A stretch of 64,000 nucleotides of DNA from Amylostereum areolatum. Taxonomy: Eukaryota > Basidiomycota > Agaricomycetes > Russulales > Stereaceae. The stretch lies in assembly GCA_012932865.1 (NCBI GenBank), contig SAXG01000001.1, positions 1,477,693 through 1,541,692 of the forward strand, read 5' to 3'. Below, in pieces: positions 33,600 to 44,879 of the stretch. The notes under the pieces were generated by a model, which worked only from the letters and a program-made list of their open reading frames with translations, was not told the origin of the DNA and ran no database searches. The translations under genes were made by a program, and so were the position numbers. The stretch's first letter is position 1. Each line of letters starts with the position of its first letter.

Positions 33600-34490
33600 T
33601 GCAAGCTTTTTGTACCCGGGAGTGTTCATCTTTTTTTTGTACCCAGGTGTTCAAGTTTTTTGTATGAAAGGTTCATATGTTTTGTACCAATGTGTTCTAA
33701 ACTTTGGTAGGCAGTGTTTATCTTTTTGTACCCGGGTGTTCAACTTTTTCGTTTGGAGGGTTCATCTTTTTGTACCCAAGTGTTCAACTTTTTTGAGGGA
33801 GGGTTCAGCATTTTTTGTGCCAGGATGTTCCAATCATTTGTAGAGAGAGTTCATCTTTTTTGTATCCGGGTGTTCTAACCTTTTGTAGGCAGTGTTCACC
33901 TCTTTGTACCCTGGTGTTTACATTCTGTGTAGAAAGCTTCGTCTTTTTTGCGTGCAGGTGTTTAACTTTTTTGTGGGGAGGGTTCATCTTCTTGTATCCC
34001 GGTGTTCGCAATTTGTGTGAGGAGTGTTCACCTCTTCGAAGACGGGTGGGCCAGTTGTTTGTAGGAGAGGTTCAATTGTTTTGCACCCGGTTGGTAAGGG
34101 ATTGCAAGAGTTTAGGGCCCTCGCTTTCCAAAAGACTAAACCCTGCCTACAAAAAGAATGAACACTGACTACAAAACGGGTACCCCCGCCTAGCCGAAAG
34201 CGGGACGCTCCTTCCAAAAAAGTTGAACACCTGGGTTGAAATACCTTGCCCCCCGAGTTCGAAAATTTGAACCCTACATACAAAAATGTGAACACCCTGG
34301 TTCCAAAATTTTTAACTATGCCTGCAAAAATGATGAACACTGCCTACAAAAAGGATGAACGCCCGGGTTCAAAAAAGATGAGCACTGACTACAAAAAAGA
34401 TGAAACCTGACTACAAAAAAGATGAACACCCGGGTTCAAAAAAGGTGAACACTGACTACAAAAAGGATGAACACTCTCTGTAAAAAAAAC
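33600..34490. repeat. Palindromic minisatellite: tandem array followed by its own inverted copy
   Basis: The left arm (33600-34085) repeats units like GTTCATCTTTTTGTACCC and GGGTGTTCAACTTTTTTG with TTTGTAGGCAGT spacers. The right arm (about 34130-34490) carries the same units in reverse complement (GACTACAAAAAGGATGAAC, CACCCGGGTTCAAAAAAG). The junction near 34085-34130 is unrelated to the unit. Transcribed, it would fold into a long imperfect hairpin. No gene is present. Confidence 0.85.
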
Positions 34491-34661
34491 TTTAATGCAC
34501 AACATTTGACCTGAGAACTTAAAATGTGAGGAACTGTACTGCCATGCTCGCAATGGCCCACTCCCCACCAAGTTATAAACTATATACCCTAAATGAGTAA
34601 ACAGACAGTAAATTTAAACGGTATATACTGTTTATAAACAGTAAATAAACTAAATAGTTAG

Positions 34662-35084
34662 TGTCACGGATTACTCCATTTCTCTCTTTGTTTGCAGACC
34701 TTGTACACGCAATGCGTCACGGCACATGACTTTCCTTTGCATCACATGCTCCAACGACGTCATTGCCCAGACTTCTGAACGGGGTTCCGCATTCTTATCT
34801 ATGACATCATTGCTCCGGACTTCTGTCCTCCGCCCCATGACTCCTTTCTTATTGTTCCCCCCGCTCGCACCACTATCACATCGCATCGCATCATCGTTCC
34901 CACTTGTATATAAGGACAGTATCTCTTTTCCCTTTTCCTTAGACTGTCCATCTCGTCATACGGTACTGTAGCGCACGTTGCACTACCCTAGACCCCGGCA
35001 CTCTCGAATCTATTGTTTCTTCTCGCTCCTCCCATTGTCGCGACTTAGGCAGTTCCATTAGTCTCATAAACTGTGTTTCTGACA
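34662..35084 (+). mobile_element. Second solo LTR (423 bp), same family as 2400-2822
   Basis: Begins TGTCACGGATTACTCC, ends TGTTTCTGACA and contains TATATAAGG. Flanks are GTTAG and GTTGG, a 5-bp duplication differing by one A/G. It has the same length as the copies at 2400 and 48161. Confidence 0.85.
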
Positions 35085-35124
35085 GTTGGAGCCTTACACG
35101 TCGTACTTCACCCGGGCTCCCGCT

Positions 35125-35608
35125 GTCATGAACGCCTCCTAAATATATACATCGGACCTACTTTTACTATAGTTTACCATCGGACCTCACATAGGACTTC
35201 ACATCGTTTTGCCTCGCGTCCAGCCCTTTGGGCATCCCGGTCTTCTCGGCTTCCTTGGTCATGGTCTAGACCTTGGAGTCATACTTACATCGCCTCGTGG
35301 TTGGGACCCACATTGTACTCCGTGCGCAGTCTGTGCGCAGTACATCGACCCACTCCTACTCCGGCTTTGTTTGTCCTTGTTTGGAGCTCTTCTGTCATGT
35401 ATATAAGGGCTCCCTAATCTATGAGGAGAGGGTCATCTCGACCTTTTCTATTCTCCGGCTACCTGGGGGATCCTCCCTAAGTACTGTAGGGGTAGATCCA
35501 TACCTTCCTTTTACCTAGTTCATCCCTCGTCCTATCCTCGTCTCCTCTCGCCTTGTACCTCGTCGCAACGCCCTGAAACCTGCGCCGCAGGTAGACCGTT
35601 GCTGACAC
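35125..35608 (+). other. LTR-like promoter sequence, unassigned
   Basis: The stretch begins TGTCATGAACG and ends GTTGCTGACA. It contains TATATAAGGGC near 35399 with a CT-rich region after it. This layout is LTR-like, but the flanks show no convincing target duplication and no second copy is in the window. It could equally be the promoter of the gene that follows. Confidence 0.25.
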
Positions 35609-35689
35609 CTGCAGACAACGTACCCAAGTGTGTCGCACGTGATCGTGATTTTACGGTTCTGAATCTGAATCTTCATGCACAGAGTTACC

Positions 35690-36530
35690 ATGAACCTCAT
35701 CAATGACTACAAGGAAATGGCCCGCATGTTTTCCACTGTCATCAACCCTTTCGTCCTTCTTAAGGACGTGCTTGTCTCCGGTGCCCTTCATGAAGGACTA
35801 CTGGATAATCCAAACGGGACATCCAGGTACGTTCTCTATCGCCGTACTCATATCCGCCTGGTTTTGACACACATATAGTGTATCGCCGCTGATTCAGCAC
35901 CACCTCAACAACTACTGGTCCCTCCTCCAGTTCAAGGCAGACAAGCTTTGGCTTAGCAAGCTCACTTCTGAGCTCGCGAAGCTTGCGGACACTGAGAGGT
36001 TGGACGTTGCTAGGGCCAACATGATGCAAGGGTTTTTCTACGAGGTGGTGAGTGCATATACACGCGCATATACTCCCCTCCCTCACTTGATACTTCTTTA
36101 CAGCTCACTAGGACAGCAAGTCTCGCATGCGCGATGGACACAAGTGAGATCAAGAAGCACGTGGCGGGCTATCTCGTCCGTGACCCCACAAAAGACACGA
36201 TCCAACCTCCTCTTCTCAAGAGCAAGAACGGACATGGCTTTTGGCACCCTTTCACGTCGAGGGCCTTGTGCCCTCATGTGTGCATCATCGAATTTGACAC
36301 TGATCCCGAGTACACCCACCTCTCGTGCTGAAGATACCTACTGAGCATCTGTTAGAGACGCCATAGAGAAGCTAGAGGCCGGTGATATTCTCACTCCTCC
36401 ACACCTTTTTTTCTTAGCGTGCTACATGGACGATGGCATGTCTCCGATGGATTCGCTAGGTGATCAATACGAATCAATTGACCCAGGAACCAGAGGATTC
36501 CTTCGAGATTACATGGTCTCATCAAGAAAA
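35690..36530 (+). pseudogene. Truncated DUF6698-like gene
   Basis: From ATG at 35690 (MNLINDYKEMARMF) three introns with good splice sites give a continuous reading. The exons join to VSPLIQHHLNNYWSLLQF, then LTRTASLACAMDTSEIKK, then EDAIEKLEAGDILTPPHLFF. The segment with WHPFTSRALCP, followed by a spaced Asp-rich linker and GFLRDYMV, follows the order I associate with DUF6698 proteins of Agaricomycetes, a family of unknown function often near transposons. The usual C-terminal third is missing after about 36530; the sequence there becomes AT-rich and repetitive. The start is not certain because the region upstream is LTR-like. Confidence 0.45.
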
Positions 36531-38305
36531 CTGCAAGTACTTGAGATGTGCTTGGAGCTTGGGCTAGCACCTTGGACTTGGAGATTAGCCTTAGGTGTAC
36601 TTACACTGGGAACAAAATGACTGGTTAGCTTGATGAAATAAGTGGGACTTGGAAGTGCCCTTGGATATGTAGTATATTACTTCTATACTTGGTAATTTTT
36701 GTCTATAACTTGGTACATTATGCAAATACTTACAGTGACTGGGTTCAAGTGGTCCTCATTTCTGTGATCTCATGCTGATCTCATGCTGATCTCATGCTGA
36801 TTCCATGCTAATCTAATCCTAAAAGTAGGTCTCATGCTGATTCCATGCCAATCTCATCCTTTAAATATCTGGGATTGGCATGAGATCAGAATGTGCTCAC
36901 AGAAATTGAGTCTGATGCAAAGTCACAACTTGGTGATTTTCGGATGCGGATAGTAACGTGACTTGTCAGTCTTGTCAACGCTCAGCGCAGCATCATCTCC
37001 TTGTCTTCAACCGCGACATTCGTTGTCATTGGGGACCCAGCCTCGTTGCCGTTGTTACCGTCTCCCGTCCTTGACCTCACTGTCGGCGTCAACTAGCACA
37101 TTTTTGCTCCTTTTAAACCCCCACGCCCACGTCTCAATTCACTCGCTCGCACCTCAATGCCCTTGTCCGCATCACCCCTCAACGTCAATAGCCACATAAG
37201 ACAGTCAATTAGTGCTGTTGTCAACACATAATCCATGAGTCTTTTATCTCTCCCTCTACACAAACCCCACGGTGGGCCCAAGGTGCCATATGTAACACAT
37301 GGGCCCATGTGGGGTCCCTCTATGCTGATGTGCCAGGATAGTTCCCTGGGCCCACCAGGACCATAAAGCAGTGTTTGGACCCTTCTAGACTGTCCAGGAC
37401 CCTCGAAGCAGGTTCAGACCCACCGGACCCATTGGACCCATTGGACCCACACCCATTCTCTAAATCTTACGTCTTGGATTACTCAACCTCTCTGAGCACT
37501 TTAGTACACACCCTGTAGCCTTAGTCCTATATGAGAATCATAATGATAAGCTACAGTGTTGCTTAACATGAATCCCACCCCTCTGAGGCAATCACTTGGA
37601 ATGGATTATGTTGAAAAGGTACCTATTTTACGTGGTCCACCTTCGATCTGATAACCTCCGCCCGTTGCCCTATCTGTCTCTTCCCATCCACCATACCTGT
37701 CAACAACCACTGTTCATATAGTTCAATCTAAACCTCTTAGACACCAATATCTATTCTCCTTCACACCGATGGGAAGGAAAACTGTGTACTCGGAGTCCAG
37801 AGTCACCCAGCACAAGGCCAGGCGGAATTGGTATGGGAAAGTCAAATTTCAAGCAGGACCAATAAGAGAGGCATTCAAGAGCTGAGCACTCAGCCCACTA
37901 ACCAAGCAAAGACTGGAACACAACCAGAACCAGGCCCTGGATGATGATGATTCCCCTCCGAATGACTTCCCACAAGATGATGACACCGATCACCTACGAT
38001 TCGTAGACCCTCCGGTCCTTCCACATCCAACCAAGCACATGGCTGGCAAGGTGAGTCTGTACACTCTTTGTGTCCCCCAACATCAGCAACTTGACACATT
38101 TTGTTTCAAGGTTGTGGTGACTTGACACCGTGTTTCGAGCATTGGACAGTTGGCTGAACTTGGGGGAGCGACTTTTATTGGCCAATACACCCCAAACTAA
38201 AAGTACTGATGCCAATGCCTCAACTTCACCTGATAGATATAGAGATTCCCAACTCAATCTCAATTCAGTTACAATTCGAACAAGTTGCCAAGTACACGGA
38301 GTGAT
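36531..38305. other. Non-coding region with short repeats
   Basis: No gene is supported. It contains direct repeats of TCTCATGCTGAT (about 36767-36870) with a partial inverted copy near 36880, and a GGACCCATTGGACCC cluster near 37420-37450. A short frame at 37769 (MGRKTVYSESRVTQHKARR) ends after 37 codons. It may hold the 3' terminus of the Plavaka element, but I could not identify it. Confidence 0.4.
36767..36890. repeat. 12-bp direct repeat TCTCATGCTGAT with inverted partner
   Basis: Three perfect tandem copies are followed by diverged ones (CTGATTCCATGC), then by GATTGGCATGAGATCAG, which is complementary to the earlier units. Confidence 0.7.
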
Positions 38306-41300
38306 TTATTGTATTGTAGGTAGACAAGAATACAAAATATCAAAGCTATTGTGATCAGCCCATTTATTGAGATAGAAGAGACGGAACCAGTTAAGCGAGT
38401 CCGAGAAATGCATATCAGGATTTACCATAGTGTGGCCAAATATAGGGAGAAGATGTGCGGACCAATGAATAGAATCAAGGTGAATAACTTGGAGATCGGG
38501 CTTCCCGTTGCGTAAGGTATCGGGACGAAAGATCCACATGCCTGTGTCTGCATCAGGAACAGCATCAGTCCGAGAAAACCACTGGATAAGCGCGCAGGGA
38601 AATGTTCGACTGGAATACTTGAACGAGAAGAGCATCTTGACTCGAGCAACTTCCGGTTGGTCACCAGGCCCTTGTCCTTCAGGGTCCACACTGACGAGAG
38701 CACAATCCCGGCGTTCTCCATCGCTTCTCCAAGACGGTGTGGATCGTATGTACTCACGTCGCATGCCTCCAATGCCAGATGGATCCGAAGGGGCGTGAAA
38801 AAGGACCATGGCGGAATGGAAGACACGAACACGGTCACGAAACCGTTCGCGGATACGGTTGGCAGTGACGGAGTTGGGGTTTGGGTCGTCTGTGAACTGG
38901 TCTCGCAAGAAGGCATATACAAGTTCACGGAGATTGGGTACACCGATGGAGGTACCAACATCGCCGACGCGCCGTGGATAATTACGCTCTGAGAAGTCAT
39001 GTTGGAAAACACGCGAACAATGGAAACAATCACTCACGAGGTCGTCTAGCCATCACAACCCGGTTGATCACTGTCTTGGGTTTGTCCATAGGCCCCCCGT
39101 CGTCTCCACGGACAAGGTCCTCTTCCTGCATGCCAGCAGCCTCTCCCGCCGCATTTCTCGCCGGTTGAATACCAATCTCTACCAGTAAACCTTCCAACAG
39201 TTCAAGCACCCATGCAATGAGCGAACCGCTAAGCATCCCTCGCTCTTTGAAGTCTACCTGCGCCGCGACCATCTTGTCGATCCGTTGGTTCATCAACAGC
39301 ATTTGCCGCAGAGCCTTGTAGCGGTTAGATCTGCGCCACGGCTCCTTGACGGCCTTAATATGCTTGGCCTCGGTGATTGATATCCACAGCCCGTTAGGGG
39401 CGCCGAACCACTCGATTAGTTGACGGTAGTGTTTCATGGAGTGTTGACGAGGGAGAGAAAACCCCTCCGGGCCTGGTGAGCAGACACCGCAGGTTTGAAA
39501 GATTATTCGGTACTTGTGGAACCGAGCAAGGGCTTCGTCGAGGTCGTCGAGGTCCTATTCCATGAGCTCCGAACGCCGCGCGATGTAGCAGAAGTCGATA
39601 TACGCGGATATGGCTCGAACCATATCTGCCGGGACATGGCCCTCGATGGCATTGACATATACCTACATACGTAGACCGTTGTCAGCGCGCGCGGCTTCGA
39701 TAAGCAACGGACAGATGATAACTACCTTCATCAAGGCTTTGGAGTCGTCACCTGTCCATTGCTTTAAGTTCCGGCCTTCGTGAAACCGTCGCATTCCGGG
39801 GAACACAGGCGCAAGTGCAATCCTGCACAAAAGATGTTAGATAATGATACACTCCAAGACGAAATGACGTACCGACGATCTATGTCGTCCATGATCTCTT
39901 TTGCTCGCCCTGTGCCGTGCGTAACCTCCAGATACTCCCCGACCCACGTTACGAGGTGATCTTTGAAGCCACCCTTAATTAACTGGTGGAGGAGGTCCAT
40001 GGACAAGAGTTCATTGATGTCGGCGCGCGGAAAACTGTCTGTAAAAGGCTAGAAAAGTAGTATGGGTTAGCGGAACACATCACAAACGGCCTTGCTACCT
40101 ACCGTGATATCGCCAACAATCCCATAACCATCCCATAGTTCCGCGAGCGAGAACAGATCAACGGCTCGCTCGCGATGCTCTTGAGATCGGGGAAGCGCGG
40201 GCCCGCCATCGAGGTCATTCGGAGGTGCTGTACATCTGACAATGAACATATCAATGGCATGTTCGTGAGATCAAGCCGCACGAGAACTTACTTGGGACAC
40301 CAGTTTTGTACAACCGAAGCGAGGAGAACTTGTTCCGGGTAGTCTGCAATATAGGGTCCAAGCCCGTATATTACGCGCCGGTAGTGTCCATCAGGACACA
40401 TAACGACCTCGGGCACAGTCATGTGAGCCTTGAGAGGTTCAAATATTGCTGCGAGTGATGAGTGGAATAATTGTCGACAGAACTTGCGGAATAACGCCAA
40501 GCTTCCGTTCTGTCTATTAACTGCGAAGGACAGACAGTCAGTCACGAAAGCTGCAGGTGCATGGTCGGCAAGTCTTACCTTTTGGGACGGAGAGAAATGA
40601 GACGAGTGTTACAGCGCCTCGATGCGCGCACCGAACATTGTTATGAACATTTCCGACGGACTGGTACAATGGGTAGAAGTCATTCTGACCCGTCGCAACC
40701 GAGACCGTCGTCTTGTCGCTACCACCGAGTACGGGCATGAACATGGCTCCATGTGTTTGGGGGTCTTCCGCAATCAAATCCTTTAGCAAGATGTCGAGTC
40801 GGCCCAAAGGTAGCAATGTAACAAGCAAAAATACGCACGCATTGTTTCCATGCCCAATTTCCGGACATGAAGTCCTTATATTTCCGGCATCTCTCAGGCT
40901 TCTCCTGCGTCGCATCCTCCCCCTTGACAAACTCGCGGTATGGGACGTAATCCCATTCGCCATCGAAGTCTCGGTTGGATAGATGTTGGTGGGCGATAGT
41001 AAGCGGATCGCGCGTCCATACTTCATACTCCTCGTCCATCCACTTCGGGACATTTGTGGGTGGGCGTTCACCTTGATAGCGTACCACGAAACATTGCCAA
41101 GGTGCGTCGCCAGCCTCTATTGCATCGATCGCATCTTCCATCGCGGCATTGCTGGCAAATGGTGGACCTTCTTCCTTGTTACCGTGACTGATCTTGAGGC
41201 ATAGGGCGGCGAGGATCTGGTAGAGTTGGTCGATACGAGCTTTGCCTAGTTGAACTTGAGTAAAGCAGAAGTCGGCGAGTTCGTATCCAATACGATCGCC

Positions 41301-41741
41301 GAACGGAGCCCAGTTGCCGCGACCGTTGTCTTTCGGAGGGGGAGGTGTGTCGTGCGGAAGGTCTTGACCATTGCGGTCGCATGGGGTACCTGTTTGTAAA
41401 TCAGAACCACCCAGAACGAGGGTGGCAAGTTGCGTACCATCAAGAATTGGATGGCATACGCGCTCTTGGAAGTGTTCGTGTTGAGGCTCCTCATCATTAT
41501 GATCATCATATCCGAAGGGATCGTCGTCGAGGTCGTCTTTGCTGTCGTGGATGTCTCCATTGCTATTGGGTTCTGGGAGTGGAAAGTCGTCTTCATCTTC
41601 ACACGACGAGGAGGAGCTTGAAGAATCTGAGTCAACAAAAACGGGATGCCAGGTGTTTGTGTGTCGAGTTAAGCCAGAGAGAGAACGAAAGTCTGAGCGA
41701 CCGCATTGTGAGCAGGTATAACGAGTGTAATTATAAGACAT
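38306..41741 (-). pseudogene. Plavaka (CACTA-like) transposase, nearly intact, one nonsense codon
   Basis: Plavaka elements are cut-and-paste DNA transposons abundant in Agaricomycetes. On the minus strand ATG at 41741 starts a C2H2 zinc finger (YTCSQCGR then HTNTWH). An acidic linker follows, then HPILDGT, ELADFCFTQVQLGKARID, APWQCFVVRYQG, WTRDPLTIAHQHL and FMSGNWAWKQC. Later exons read AEDPQTHGAMFMPVLGGS, SVGNVHNNVRCAHRG, CPDGHYRRVIYGLGPYIADY and FHKYRIIFQTCGV. The C-terminal exon (38306-39037) ends FRLFYLNKWADH as in other Plavaka proteins. Several 50-60 nt introns are needed; one, at 39665-39727, has GTAGTT and TATGTAG ends. A TAG near 39555 interrupts ELME/DLDDLDEAL and fits CAG to TAG. 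No terminal inverted repeats were found. Confidence 0.82.
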
Positions 41742-41921
41742 GTAGTTTCTGGGGGATGGGTGTGAGAGTTGCGCTGGTAAGTGGACGCGCAAACACACTT
41801 ACATATTTCGAGCTCCGAGCTAGCCACATCACAGTCTGGTTAGTCCTTTTCTTCCTTACAACATCCTGCTTTCCGTCGTCCCCCCATCCCAGTCCAGCCT
41901 TAAATTTCCGGTCTTCCACCA
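41742..41921. promoter_or_regulatory. Divergent promoter between the two Plavaka genes
   Basis: 180 bases separate the two divergent start codons. The sequence holds CT-rich stretches but no TATA box that I can single out. Confidence 0.45.
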
Positions 41922-44368
41922 TGCCACCTAAAGATTCTCGCCCTAAGGGTACACGAGGAAGCACGAAACAGAAACTTACCGACACTCAGACCGATTCTGC
42001 AGTCGCGTCCGGACTTGGTGTAGGCAAGAAGCCAATTCCACTGAAGTCCCTGGCGCCGGTAGAGTCTCCTGGATCGACAGCTGCCACAACGGAACAGGGC
42101 CGTGCTCGGCGAACCACATGGCAGGCAGTTGATTATTATGCGCTTGATGGCCGCCCTCCCCCTCGATGCTCGGGCGCGGAGGTCACTGCTGAGAAAAAGG
42201 AAAAGGTTCGTGCTCGTGAACAAGCTACGCAACAAAGGCAGGCCAATATCAAGGAGTTCGCCGCGTTCGAGAACGACGTCAAATCCAAGGACGCCCAGAG
42301 CCGAAAGGAAGCAGCAAACCCACCTATTCATTCTCAAGTCAAGCGTCGGCAAAGGCTTTCTTCGCGGTCTAAGTCCCCAGAGGCTGCCACTGACAGTGAC
42401 AGTGACGAGGGCTCCAAGGAGGTAACCTGTTAAACTTTCTGTGATTAATGGTCTGTTCATTCAGAATACAGATCAACGAGGTTGATGAAGACGGCTTACT
42501 TGCAGAATACGAAGGGAGCACGGCAACGACACCTGCTACAACGGATTTTGACGGCGAAGATGGCGAAGACGAAGAAGAATCGTTCGCCCCTTCCCACCGT
42601 TCGAGTCGTAGCCGTAAGTCAATAAGGTCCTCCGATCTTGACGAGGAAGAAGAGGCCGAACGGTTTGAAGTCGAGAACGATAGGGAAGCGGCGATGGAGG
42701 TGGACGAGCCGGAAGTCTTGGTTGCGGTAGTACGAGAACCACGAACATGAGTGAAAAAAGGTGTCCAAGTCCGAACGGAGGTTGAAAGTTCGCGCGTCTT
42801 ACTTGTGCAAGCCACCGCCGCCGAATCCCACGCCGCTGATCCACAACCTCCACCCACTGGACGCAAGCATGCCTCCACTGTGACACAAATCCACGGGTAC
42901 GTGTTTTACACCTCACTTACCTTGATCTTCTTTTTGGTTTAACCGCGTTTAGTTTGTCATCTTCAAAGAAGGCAAAGAAAGATAAGATGAAGAAGGCGGA
43001 TGCTGGTGCGCGACCAGGATTCGTGAAATCCACCTCGACTTTGCCGCGCCACTCCCTGGCGCCGCCGCCGCCGCAGAACATCTCGCAAGAAACGCGCGAC
43101 AACGACGGCAATGACGACAACGAGGAGGAAGATGAAGGATTTCAAGAGCAGTATGGAGGATTCCAGGCCGATGATGATGACGAGGAAACGGAGCGCCGAG
43201 ATGTGCGTACTTCCAACAAGAATGCAAAGGGGGCTGGTGCTATATCCATGGTACGTGTCCGATATCAGTTCGTCATCAATATCCTCTGACCATGTCATCT
43301 ATTCTCGGCTACAGTCCATGGCAAAGGTCGAACAACGTCTTGTCGCACCTGCCCGAAAGCCGACGGCACGGACAAAGGTGAAGGAGCTCACTCAGGCAGA
43401 CCTACCGGAATCACTGAAAGAACACTGGCCCGTTCTTCAGGCGACCCTTGTGGCCTTTGTTGCCACCACGAACGATCGCGCCAGTCCTTTTGTCATCGAC
43501 AACCCTGTCGAAGTCATCAAGAAGGTCTTCAATCATGTATACTCAAGTTCACGCTCGTACGCGAAGAATATCGGCCCCAAGGAAGTCGTCTACGAGCTGG
43601 TATGAAATCTCTTTCCTTTCACTTGGCAACACAACCTCACTTTTTATTTTAGTCTCTCAACTGCATTCGGAATTGGCGTACCAAATTCCGGACGCAAAGC
43701 ACTACAGTTCTCGAAGACTTCTTCGCTACATTCAGTAACCCCGACGCGATCGAGGCCTACGTCGCTTGTGTCGCCCCCAATAACGACGATCTCGACGATG
43801 ATATGGAACCGGAACCTATGACATTCCATTGGTGGCAGTACGATAATAAGGTATGGCGTCCAATCTTGCTATATCATTGCTCACCATGAATTCCTCTAGG
43901 GAAAGAGGGGTAGCTACGAGAATCCGTTACTTCTGAAGATCCTCGCATCCCATCTTCAAGCCATCGCGAGTGCAGATGTCTCCTGGTTCAATGCAGACAA
44001 ACCTATCTGGGCGTTGGTCTTATCTCTCGTAGCGGTGAGAAGCTCTCTAACATTGCCCCGTGTGCCGTCGCTGATTTGTCCAGCACGAGCGCGGTCTGAT
44101 GCTATGGCAGGATGGTACCTTTGACAAGGACCAACAAAAAATTCAGATGAGTGATGACAACTGGGGCGACGTGGCCGCTAATTATTTCACGGCCGTCAAA
44201 CCCTTGAGCGACGGTAAATGGGCCAAGATTATGGCCGGCGCAAGGAAGTTTTGCACTGTCAGCCGCGCTCGTCGCGCAATCTCAGGCCATGGTGGTAGCG
44301 CCGCCTCGATGCACAAGGCCAAGGCGCGTGAGATAGTAGAGGAGTCGGACCCGGATGATGAGGATTGA
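41922..44368 (+). pseudogene. Companion gene of the Plavaka element (DUF6532-like)
   Basis: ATG at 41922 (MPPKDSRPKGTRGSTKQK) starts a spliced gene divergent from the transposase. The N-terminal half is basic then acidic (DGEDGEDEEES, DLDEEEEAERF) with low-complexity Lys/Ser tracts. The C-terminal half is globular: HWPVLQATLVAFVATT, VIKKVFNHVYSS, TVLEDFFATFSNPDAI, YENPLLLKILASHLQAI and HERGLMLWQDGTF, ending KAREIVEESDPDDED. The latter half resembles DUF6532-type proteins common beside Plavaka transposases. A TGA at 42748 (PRT/VKKGVQV) breaks the frame unless an unseen intron removes it; CGA to TGA is likely. Its role in transposition is unknown, but charge composition suggests a DNA- or chromatin-associated protein. 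Confidence 0.55.
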
Positions 44369-44879
44369 CGAGATTGGTACGCTGCTCTATATTACTGTAT
44401 ACATTCCCTGACAGTTTAACAGGGGCTGTGACGAGGAGCATTAATCTCTACTAGGTTGGTCTGCTTTCATCGGCGGTTGGGATTGCGGTTGTGATGGGCA
44501 TTGCTGGTGGTTGGGAGTTGGCATGGGTTTGGGGATTGGTGTGCCAGCGAGATGTGTGAGGTTATGACTACCATGACATTTATGACATATACACTACATA
44601 CATGCTTTGAATGCTATAATCATGCTACCACATTGGGCTGGAATGAGTACAAAGCTATCTGAGGAATTGATGATGAGTTCTTAGTGTGTTGAGGTTAGGT
44701 TTTGATCAGCTTGTACTTTGTGGCTATGTTGGTGCTAACCTGAGGGTGGGTTGACTGCGAGTTGGCCGAGAGTTCACCCAACTCCCCAATGATACATGCC
44801 CTGGGGGAAGGTTGGTGGATTGGGTTGTTTCAGTGGTTTCAGTGGTTCACCAACCCTTCAACTCACCTAAACACACCCC
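44369..44879. other. Intergenic region between Plavaka and KDZ sequences
   Basis: No coding sequence is supported. It contains short GT-rich repeats (TTTCAGTGGTTTCAGTGGTTCACCAA) near 44829. It may contain the right end of the Plavaka element, but no inverted partner of it was found near 38.1 kb. Confidence 0.4.
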
